Shown here piece by piece: positions 1 to 5,042 of a DNA stretch of 5,042 bases. The notes under the pieces are model-generated. The model saw only the letters and a program-made list of their open reading frames with translations, did not search any database and was not told the DNA's origin. This DNA is from Alcaligenaceae bacterium (GTDB lineage: Bacteria > Pseudomonadota > Gammaproteobacteria > Burkholderiales > Burkholderiaceae): NCBI GenBank assembly GCA_947372575.1, contig CANBUF010000191.1, forward strand, positions 1-5,042, in the 5' to 3' direction. Numbering within the stretch: the first letter of the stretch is position 1; every line of letters starts with the position of its first letter. The position numbers and the translations under genes were made by a program.

Positions 1-68
1 GTCGTCCTATAGGGTAGTAGGTTGCAGGCAGGCAGTTGTAGATGCAGAGATGGAGATGAACAGGCAAC

Positions 69-99
69 AAAAAACCCGCACAACAAATGTTGATGCGGG
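69..99 (-). terminator. Rho-independent terminator of the tRNA operon
   Basis: Read on the minus strand, CCCGCA (99-94) pairs with TGCGGG (80-75). Inside it, CAAC (92-89) pairs with GTTG (84-81), with one bulged T at 93 and a four-base ATTT loop at 88-85. The stem is followed directly by six T residues (74-69). A GC-rich outer stem followed at once by a T-tract is the standard intrinsic terminator layout. It lies 37 bases past the 3' end of tRNA-Asp, so it most likely ends the Ala-Glu-Asp transcript. The complementary strand has no T-tract after the stem, so it acts in one direction only. Confidence 0.88.
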
Positions 100-135
100 C
101 CTAAAGATACTCTATCGCAAATAAGTTGACGCTAA

Positions 136-212
136 TGGCGGAGCGGACGGGACTCGAACCCGCGACCCCCGGCGTGACAGGCCGGTATTCTAACCAACTG
201 AACTACCGCTCC
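136..212 (-). tRNA. tRNA-Asp (anticodon GTC)
   Basis: This is a 77-nt cloverleaf on the minus strand. The 5' acceptor arm GGAGCGG (212-206) pairs perfectly with CCGCTCC (146-140). It is followed by discriminator G (139) and a genome-encoded CCA (138-136). The anticodon loop CTGTCAC lies at 180-174 with anticodon GTC at 178-176, which reads GAC/GAT codons. The T arm carries the canonical GGTTCGA sequence. The gene closely resembles the E. coli tRNA-Asp sequence as I recall it. It is third and last in the Ala-Glu-Asp cluster, just before the terminator. Confidence 0.98.
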
Positions 213-284
213 GCAGCGGTCTAACTTTTTACTCGGTCAAACTCTTTACAACTACCAGACACTGCCTGAGCAATGCTAAAAAAC

Positions 285-360
285 TGGCGTCCCCAAGGGG
301 ATTCGAACCCCTGTACTCACCGTGAAAGGGTGATGTCCTAGGCCTCTAGACGATGGGGAC
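285..360 (-). tRNA. tRNA-Glu (anticodon TTC)
   Basis: This is a 76-nt tRNA on the minus strand beginning GTCCCCA at 360, with the matching TGGGGAC on the 3' side, discriminator G (288) and encoded CCA (287-285). The anticodon loop CTTTCAC occupies 328-322, with anticodon TTC at 326-324 (reads GAA/GAG). The T-loop GGTTCGAAT is canonical. In bacteria charged tRNA-Glu also supplies glutamyl-tRNA for tetrapyrrole synthesis. It is the middle gene of the cluster, 28 bases after tRNA-Ala and 72 bases before tRNA-Asp, with no terminator in either gap. Confidence 0.98.
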
Positions 361-388
361 CTAGATTTACTACTTTCTCCGCTTTGAC

Positions 389-464
<76 letters not shown>

Positions 465-566
465 AAAACTCGAAAGCAGACTTTGGAGTTTAACAGCTAC
501 AAAGTACTGACTTCAATTTCGGCACCGGGGACAGAGGCCTCAGTGTGTCGACAGCGAAGAAACGAG

Positions 567-595
567 ATTATGCACACTTTTTTGGATTAGCGCAA
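567..595 (-). promoter_or_regulatory. Probable sigma70 promoter of the tRNA operon
   Basis: On the minus strand, TTGCGC (595-590) and CATAAT (572-567) are separated by exactly 17 bases. The -10 matches the consensus at five of six positions, the -35 at three of six. Transcription would start near 560 and give a leader of about 95 nt before tRNA-Ala. It lies in the gap between the acyltransferase stop (623) and the tRNA genes, where a promoter is needed. A weaker candidate pair sits closer to tRNA-Ala: TTGAAG (516-511), 17 bases, TTAAAC (493-488). Either is a pattern match only. Confidence 0.6.
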
Positions 596-622
596 ATCAG
601 TTTGGTGATCCCATCACTAAAA

Positions 623-1798
623 CTAGTCCCCAATCTCCTGGCGAAAGGGTGAGTGCAGGCCTTCGGTATAGGCGTTGATGCCCGCGCGCTCTTGTTCCAG
701 GTAGCGATCGACTGCATCGGCAAAGCCTTGGTGGGCAAGCCAGTGTGCAGAGTGTGTCTGAATCGGGATGAATCCACGTGCGAGTTTATGTTCGCCTTGT
801 GCGCCGCCCTCAATGATCTCAACCTGATTGGCAATGGCCCATTCAATCGGTGCGTAGTAAGCGAGTTCGAAGTGCAGACAATCGACATGCTCCAGTGCGC
901 CCCAGTAGCGGCCGTACAGGCGTCGCTGACCGTGCGGGCTATCAAGCCATAGGAGTGCGGCTGCAATCGGCTCTGCGGCCCGGTAGGCTAGCGCCAGGAC
1001 GCAATGATCGGCCAGCGTGGTCGCAACCTCGTTGAAAAATGCCGGTGTGAGATAGGGTGTATTGCCACGCAGATGATAAGTGTTGGCGTAGCAGCGATAA
1101 AAGAAATCCCAGTGTTCAGGCGTGAGCGCGGCACCCGTCAGGACTTGCGTCGTGATGCCAGCTTCTCTGACTTTGCGGCGTTCGGCACGAATTTTTTTGC
1201 GTTTGCTCTGTGTCAGATCGGCCAGAAACCCTTCAAAGTCCTGCCAGTCCTGATTAAACCAGTGGAATTGAGTGTGCGTGCGCGGCATGCAGCCGGCGTC
1301 GCACAGTGCCTGTTGATCCGCCTGGGTGGTGTAGAGCACATGCAGGGAAGAGAGTTTGCTCTGTTCGGCCCAGTGCAGCAGCGCGACGGCTGCGGCCTGC
1401 CGATAGGGCTCTGTTGTCAGCAGGCGCGGTCCGGGGACCGGAGTAAAGGGAACTGCAGTGAGCCACTTTGGATAATATGAGAGGCCATGTCGTTCGTAGG
1501 CTTCGGCCCAGGCCCAGTCAAAGACGAATTCACCGTAGGAGTGCCGCTTGGCATACAGGGGAATGACTGCAACGAGTTCCTCTTTTGCGCCGTTTGTAGC
1601 AGAGGCTCCCTGCGCCCACAGCAACAGGTGGTTGGGTTGCCAGCCTGTGCCGGGTGTGACGCTGCCGGAGGATTCAAAGGCGCGCAGAAAAGCATGTTTG
1701 AGCATGACAGACCCGCCGCTCGCATCGACGAGTGCATCCCAGCTTGACGCCTCGATACGGTCAATGCTCTGGATCGCCTCAATGCGTATGCTGGTCAT
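623..1798 (-). CDS. GNAT/FemAB-like putative acyltransferase (COG3146, FemAB_like family)
   Basis: The 391-residue protein matches the COG3146/PF04339 family, described in databases as peptidoglycan biosynthesis/recognition or FemAB-like and placed in the GNAT fold. Family hallmarks I recognise are YGEFVFDWAWAEAY (88-101), YYPKWLTAVPFTPVPGPRLL (108-127), a basic stretch SKRKKIRAERRKVREAGI (198-215), FYRCYANTYHLRGNTPYLT (233-251) and the C-terminal IEGGAQGEHKLARGF (329-343). Length is near the family norm, so it looks complete. There is no signal peptide or membrane segment, which suggests a cytoplasmic enzyme. The true donor and acceptor are not established for this family; aminoacyl or acyl transfer is inferred from fold relatives. 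The ATG at 1798 overlaps the lnt stop as ATGA, so it is probably translated by coupling from lnt; a recognisable ribosome-binding site is lacking. It is the last gene of the operon. Family assignment is firm, function is open. Confidence 0.9.
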   Translation of the reverse strand: MTSIRIEAIQSIDRIEASSWDALVDASGGSVMLKHAFLRAFESSGSVTPGTGWQPNHLLLWAQGASATNGAKEELVAVIPLYAKRHSYGEFVFDWAWAEAYERHGLSYYPKWLTAVPFTPVPGPRLLTTEPYRQAAAVALLHWAEQSKLSSLHVLYTTQADQQALCDAGCMPRTHTQFHWFNQDWQDFEGFLADLTQSKRKKIRAERRKVREAGITTQVLTGAALTPEHWDFFYRCYANTYHLRGNTPYLTPAFFNEVATTLADHCVLALAYRAAEPIAAALLWLDSPHGQRRLYGRYWGALEHVDCLHFELAYYAPIEWAIANQVEIIEGGAQGEHKLARGFIPIQTHSAHWLAHQGFADAVDRYLEQERAGINAYTEGLHSPFRQEIGD

Positions 1799-3528
1799 GC
1801 TGGGACGGCCCTGCGACGACGGATCAGGACTGCACAGAGAATGCCTGCCGATAACAGCAGCACTGGTACGTTGCCCAGGCGTGCATAGGGTGTCAATCCT
1901 GTCTGACCCTGCACGCTAACATCCAGCACGCCAGGCTGATGCGCGGGGAGCATGGCGATCGCCTGGCCGCGGGCGTCGATGGCGCCGGTTGTGCCGGTAT
2001 TGGTCGCGCGCAACATCGGACGTGCAGTCTCCAGCGCACGCATGCGCGACATTTGCCAATGCTGGCGTAGTGCAAAAGAGTTGCCAAACCAGCCAAGATT
2101 ACTGAAGTTAGCCAGAATTGTGGCGCCTGTTGCGCCAGGCAAGACTGGAATCAGCTCTTCGCCAAACACATCTTCGTAGCAAATATTGACTGCTACTTCC
2201 TGACCAGCGATGGCAAACGATGGTTGAACCAGTGCGCCGCGGTTGAAGTCTCCCATCGGGATCTGCATGAGGTCAACAAACCATCGAAATCCCCAGGGGA
2301 TAAACTCACCAAAGGGCACCAGGTGGTGTTTGTCGTAGCGTTGCGCGGTAGTGCCTGCAAGGATGGTGCTAAGAGAGGTCTCGGCATTTAAGCCAATCAC
2401 ACTGTTGGTGTAAGTGCGATGGGTGGCGTCATAGAGGGCTGCACCCATGAGGATTGTGCTGCCCTGTCGAGCGGCAAGATTGCGCCATGCTTGCCAGACT
2501 GCCGGATCAACCTGATGCTGAAAAACAGCCAGAGCGGTCTCGGGCAGCAAGACGATTTGTGGTGTCAGCCCGCCTGCAGGGATCGCCGCTCCAGCTAGCT
2601 TGAGGTGCTCAGCGATATTAGCCATGATCTGGTTGGGCGCGAATTTCATTCCCTGATCGACATTGCCCTGTACGAGCCGCACCACGATGGGGGTGCCCGC
2701 AGGGGTGCTCCATTGCAAGAGACCGAGCACACCCCCCGCCAGTAACAGAATGACTGCAATCGCGCCGGGCAGTGCTCGCGTGGGTTGACTCCGTGGCGCT
2801 TGATGCGTTGCATCTAAAGCTACATCTGCCTCTGAGGCTGCACCTGAGTTTGTATCTGTGGCTGTATATGAAGTTGAAGTTGAAGTGGGACTGGCTGTGA
2901 TATCCATCCCAGGATGCAGATTGTCTCCAATCAAGCCTGCAATCGCTGCCGCTGTAAACGCCGTTATAAAGGTCACGCCGTACACGCCGAGCAGTGCCGA
3001 CCAGTTGGCGAACCAGCTGTCCATGTGTGCGTAGCCTGTGTTGAGCCAGGGGAATCCAGTAAACAGTGTGGCACGTAGCCATTCAGTGATTGTCCAGGCT
3101 GATGCCCAGACGAGGGCAGCTAAAAGGGGCGCACGTTTAAATAGCATTTCTGAAGAACGGGCAAAGCATCCCGTCGGATAGGCGATCCAGGCCGCTAGGC
3201 TTGCAAACAGGGCAAGATAGGAGGCAAGTGCTGCTAGGGCGAGAAACGCCAGAGGCAGGGGAATAAAGCCATAGGTATGCATGCTGATGGTTAGCCAATA
3301 CAGGCCAACCATAAAGTGTGCAAGCGCAAAAAGCCAGGCATGACCTGCTGCGAAGCGTGCATTGGGGCTGTGCCAGATTGCATAAATGAGCCACGCCATG
3401 GTGGCGAGCTGCAAGGGACTGAGTGCCCAGGCAGGAAAGGGGACTGGCGCAAAGCTCAGGGCATGCAGGGCACCTGCCAGCAATAGTCCGAGCCTGAGGC
3501 GCCATTCTGTCCAGCTCGCATGGAGCAT
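1795..3528 (-). CDS. lnt: Apolipoprotein N-acyltransferase
   Basis: Lnt adds the third (amide-linked) acyl chain to the N-terminal cysteine of lipoproteins in the inner membrane, the last maturation step before Lol sorting. With the ATG at 3528 the protein has 577 residues. About seven hydrophobic segments come first (roughly 12-30, 34-53, 60-79, 87-114, 133-151, 176-201, 252-271). A nitrilase-type domain (about 282-535) and a last helix (about 554-569) ending in four arginines follow. The triad is visible: Glu330 in LLPETA, Lys400 in YDKHHLVPFGEF and Cys450 in NICYED, with spacing close to E. coli Lnt. It is longer than the roughly 510-residue E. coli enzyme, largely because of a Ser/Thr/Ala-rich insertion at 208-253. 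The start is uncertain. A GTG at 3570 would overlap the corC stop as GTGA (591 residues), and a GTG at 3645 would overlap corC by 79 bases. I prefer 3528 because it is the first ATG and places the first helix normally. No clear ribosome-binding site precedes any of them. Confidence 0.95.
   Translation of the reverse strand: MLHASWTEWRLRLGLLLAGALHALSFAPVPFPAWALSPLQLATMAWLIYAIWHSPNARFAAGHAWLFALAHFMVGLYWLTISMHTYGFIPLPLAFLALAALASYLALFASLAAWIAYPTGCFARSSEMLFKRAPLLAALVWASAWTITEWLRATLFTGFPWLNTGYAHMDSWFANWSALLGVYGVTFITAFTAAAIAGLIGDNLHPGMDITASPTSTSTSYTATDTNSGAASEADVALDATHQAPRSQPTRALPGAIAVILLLAGGVLGLLQWSTPAGTPIVVRLVQGNVDQGMKFAPNQIMANIAEHLKLAGAAIPAGGLTPQIVLLPETALAVFQHQVDPAVWQAWRNLAARQGSTILMGAALYDATHRTYTNSVIGLNAETSLSTILAGTTAQRYDKHHLVPFGEFIPWGFRWFVDLMQIPMGDFNRGALVQPSFAIAGQEVAVNICYEDVFGEELIPVLPGATGATILANFSNLGWFGNSFALRQHWQMSRMRALETARPMLRATNTGTTGAIDARGQAIAMLPAHQPGVLDVSVQGQTGLTPYARLGNVPVLLLSAGILCAVLIRRRRAVPA
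2805..2886. repeat. Degenerate hexanucleotide repeat inside lnt
   Basis: On the plus strand 2805-2882 divides into thirteen consecutive six-base units. All have T at position 5, with G (eleven units) or A (two units) at position 6. Examples are catctg, cctctg, aggctg, cacctg, tatctg, tggctg. At the 2869-2886 end, TGAAGT is repeated exactly three times. On the coding strand every second codon therefore ends in CA or TA, giving alternating Ser, Thr, Ala (once Val, once Leu) with variable residues between. The period is a multiple of three, so unit gain or loss keeps the lnt frame. This looks like a mutated microsatellite; I counted units by eye. Confidence 0.7.
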
Positions 3529-3566
3529 GCGGGCATTCAAGCCGCGCAGACAGTGGATCCGGATAT

Positions 3567-4478
3567 TCACCGCGTCGGAGTCGGTCGTGCTTGTTCGGCC
3601 GCCGACTGGAGCTCGGATTGCGATCGGCGTTTCACGCGCAACCACAACGCACGGCGGCTGTCGGCACGCATGACCTCTATTTGTAGATCATCAAAGTGGG
3701 AAATGTCACCCCGCTTAGGGATGCGGCCAAGCTCATGCGCCAGCCAACCGCCCACTGTGTCGTAGTCACCTTCGGGCAAACTGGTTTCGATAATTTCATT
3801 GAACGCATCAATCTCAGTTGTCGCCAGGACGCGCCAGGTTTTCAGGCCATCCGCAAAAATCGTTTTTTCGCCGTCCACATCGTATTCGTCTTCGATGGCG
3901 CCGACGATCTGCTCGAGTACGTCTTCGAGTGTCACGAGCCCAGTAATGCCACCATGCTCGTCGATGACGACAGCAATATGGTTGCGATTGCTGCGGAATT
4001 CTTGCAGCAGAATATTGAGCCGTTTGGTCTCGGGAATAAACACTACAGGACGAATCAGGTCGCGCAATGTGAGCGAGGGAGTGACCATATGACGCAACAG
4101 GTCTTTGGTAATCACCACACCGATGATGTTCTCGCGCGAGCCTTCAAAAACCGGAAACCTGGAATGCGCGTCTTCGATGATCTGTGGCAGGAGCGTCTCG
4201 AGTGATGCGCTTGCATCGAGCAGATCCATCCGTGAACGCGGAACCATGACATCCTCAGCCGTTTGCTCGGAGACGGCGAGCGCACCCTTGAGCATGGAGT
4301 AGGAATCTGCATCGATGAGTTCGCGAGTACGCGCGGCATCTAGCACAGCCTTGATGCCTTCTCGATCTTCTGGTTCGTGACGAACCAGCGACAGGATGCG
4401 ATCTAGCAGTGAGTGACGGGGACGTGCGGGCTTTGCCGATGTGTGGGGTGTTTCGGCAGCAGGATATGGATCTGACAT
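3567..4478 (-). CDS. corC: CorC/HlyC-family CBS-domain protein (YbeX)
   Basis: This 303-residue protein is close to E. coli CorC/YbeX (about 290). In order it has a variable Pro/Ala-rich N-terminus (1-22), a first CBS domain after the signature AEDVMVPRSRMDLLD (about 74-130), a second CBS domain ending in VVIDEHGGITGLVTLEDVLE (about 135-195), an acidic linker (EDEYDVDGE) and a CorC_HlyC domain (about 210-285) with DYDTVGGWLAHELGRIPKRGD. There is no DUF21 membrane domain, so it should be cytosolic, as in other YbeX proteins. The family was named for cobalt/magnesium efflux linked to CorA; E. coli ybeX has also been tied to ribosome metabolism, which fits the neighbouring ybeY and phoH. CBS pairs usually bind adenine nucleotides. 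The start at 4478 is the natural ATG, 62 bases after the ybeY stop. Only a weak TTGGA precedes it. Family is certain, biochemical role is not. Confidence 0.95.
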   Translation of the reverse strand: MSDPYPAAETPHTSAKPARPRHSLLDRILSLVRHEPEDREGIKAVLDAARTRELIDADSYSMLKGALAVSEQTAEDVMVPRSRMDLLDASASLETLLPQIIEDAHSRFPVFEGSRENIIGVVITKDLLRHMVTPSLTLRDLIRPVVFIPETKRLNILLQEFRSNRNHIAVVIDEHGGITGLVTLEDVLEQIVGAIEDEYDVDGEKTIFADGLKTWRVLATTEIDAFNEIIETSLPEGDYDTVGGWLAHELGRIPKRGDISHFDDLQIEVMRADSRRALWLRVKRRSQSELQSAAEQARPTPTR

Positions 4479-4540
4479 TGTCCAAGGACAGAGTTTCGGA
4501 GCAACAAGGATAACCCGAAAGAGCTATCGCGGGATGGTAT

Positions 4541-5038
4541 TCAGGGAAGAATATAGGGATCCGTGATCTGGAGCTCTGCTAGCATGGCGGTTTCGAGTGC
4601 CTCCATGTGCCTGGCTTCGCGTGCCTTGATATGGTCATAGCCCAAGGCATGGAGTGTTCCATGGATGGTCAGGTGAGCGGCATGATCAAGGATATTTTTG
4701 TGTTGTTCACGTGCTTCGCGGCTGAGCACCGGGATACAAATGACAATGTCACCCGAAGCAGTACCGTCAGGCGTGACACCATACTCAAAGGTCAGTACGT
4801 TGGTGGCGTAGTCTTTGTGACGGTAGCTGGCATTGAGTGTGCGACCCTCCGCTGCACCCACGAGTCTAACGCCTAGGTGCATGCGTTCGAACGCGACCAT
4901 TCCGTCGGCATGCGCAGCACAGATGGCCCGCATGACCCAGCGCCTGATCCTCCAGCGAGGCAGACGCTTTTCTTGCACCCCATACTGAACAGACAGCGAG
5001 AGCTCAGGTTGGGTCTTGTTCAGCTTGCTCATAGGCAT
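4541..5038 (-). CDS. ybeY: Endoribonuclease YbeY (16S rRNA maturation factor)
   Basis: YbeY is a zinc-dependent single-strand endoribonuclease needed for 16S rRNA 3' end processing and 70S quality control. The 165-residue protein has the full family pattern: [19 protein letters not shown] (68-86) and the metal-binding motif [11 protein letters not shown] (126-136), where His126, His130 and His136 are the expected zinc ligands. Length is normal for the family. Two ATG codons lie close together, at 5038 and 5032. The second has a partial ribosome-binding match (GGA at 5040-5038) at good spacing and would give 163 residues. The window ends four bases upstream of the first, so its ribosome-binding site cannot be judged. 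Its 5' end overlaps the probable phoH tail in another frame, suggesting coupling; it ends 62 bases before corC. Confidence 0.96.
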   Translation of the reverse strand: MPMSKLNKTQPELSLSVQYGVQEKRLPRWRIRRWVMRAICAAHADGMVAFERMHLGVRLVGAAEGRTLNASYRHKDYATNVLTFEYGVTPDGTASGDIVICIPVLSREAREQHKNILDHAAHLTIHGTLHALGYDHIKAREARHMEALETAMLAELQITDPYILP

Positions 5039-5042
5039 CCAC
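5004..5042 (-). CDS. phoH: C-terminal tail of a probable PhoH-family ATPase (partial, cut by window edge)
   Basis: In the frame offset from ybeY, the minus strand from 5042 reads [12 protein letters not shown] and then TGA (5006-5004). PhoH/YbeZ is the gene normally found directly upstream of ybeY, and a -VDAYE-type ending fits the C-termini of betaproteobacterial PhoH proteins as I recall them. The identification rests on only twelve codons plus synteny, so it is tentative. If right, phoH overlaps ybeY by 29-35 bases. The main part of the gene lies outside the window. Confidence 0.5.
   Translation of the reverse strand: MDAYEQAEQDPT

Noticed and set aside
1..68. Possible gene end or regulatory element past the tRNA terminator
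   Set aside because: There are only short purine-rich and GCAG-like sequences, with no promoter pair, stem or recognisable coding frame; too short to judge.
529..552. Palindromes AGGCCT and TGTCGACA in the tRNA leader as an operator or processing site
   Set aside because: Each is only 6-8 bases, restriction-site-like and expected by chance; no paired half-site of convincing length was seen.
601..621. Hairpin after the acyltransferase stop as an intrinsic terminator
   Set aside because: The stem is short and AT-rich at its base, and no T-tract follows on the minus strand (the next bases are CTGATTTGCG), so it does not meet the usual criteria.
1004..1480. Plus-strand open frame of 158 codons opposite the acyltransferase gene
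   Set aside because: It lies wholly inside a confidently identified minus-strand gene, shows no recognisable domain, and is explained as a shadow of that gene's codon use.
2618..3082. Minus-strand open frame of 154 codons within lnt in another frame
   Set aside because: It overlaps the lnt membrane and loop region in a shifted frame. Its Cys/His/Arg-rich composition is typical of a shadow reading of a GC-rich gene.
3696..4205. Plus-strand open frame of 169 codons opposite corC
   Set aside because: It is fully antisense to the conserved CBS and CorC_HlyC domains and resembles no family I know; a shadow frame.

Overview
The window looks like ordinary core chromosome of a betaproteobacterium, most likely a member of the Burkholderiales, perhaps an Alcaligenaceae relative of moderate GC. 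That placement is an inference from gene order and protein style: phoH-ybeY-corC-lnt synteny, a FemAB-like COG3146 protein typical of proteobacteria, and CCA-encoding tRNA genes. Everything supported here is transcribed from the minus strand, so the biological reading direction runs from position 5042 down to 1. I saw no mobile element, CRISPR array, rRNA or horizontally acquired block, and no stretch over 300 bases lacks a gene.

Positions 5042-623 look like one compact operon. It holds the last codons of a probable phoH (stop at 5004), ybeY (rRNA maturation endonuclease), corC/ybeX (CBS-domain protein), lnt (apolipoprotein N-acyltransferase) and a COG3146 GNAT/FemAB-like putative acyltransferase. 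The genes are packed tightly. The phoH tail overlaps ybeY out of frame, ybeY and corC are 62 bp apart, corC and lnt are overlapping or 38 bp apart depending on the lnt start, and lnt and the acyltransferase share ATGA. The set joins RNA/ribosome maintenance (PhoH, YbeY, CorC) with envelope lipoprotein maturation (Lnt), as in the E. coli ybeZYX-lnt locus. The last gene is an extra putative acyltransferase of unknown substrate.

Positions 600-69 form a separate tRNA operon: a sigma70-type promoter (about 567-595), a leader of roughly 95 nt, tRNA-Ala(GGC), tRNA-Glu(TTC) and tRNA-Asp(GTC), and a strong intrinsic terminator (69-99). No convincing terminator separates the protein operon from this promoter. 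Bases 1-68, beyond the terminator, contain nothing I can identify.

I did not find a new biological system. The most unusual local feature is a decayed hexanucleotide repeat inside lnt (about 2805-2886). It encodes a Ser/Thr/Ala-rich insertion in the predicted cytoplasmic loop before the last helix preceding the catalytic domain. Lesser points are the ambiguous lnt start, the phoH/ybeY out-of-frame overlap and the translational coupling of lnt to the COG3146 gene.
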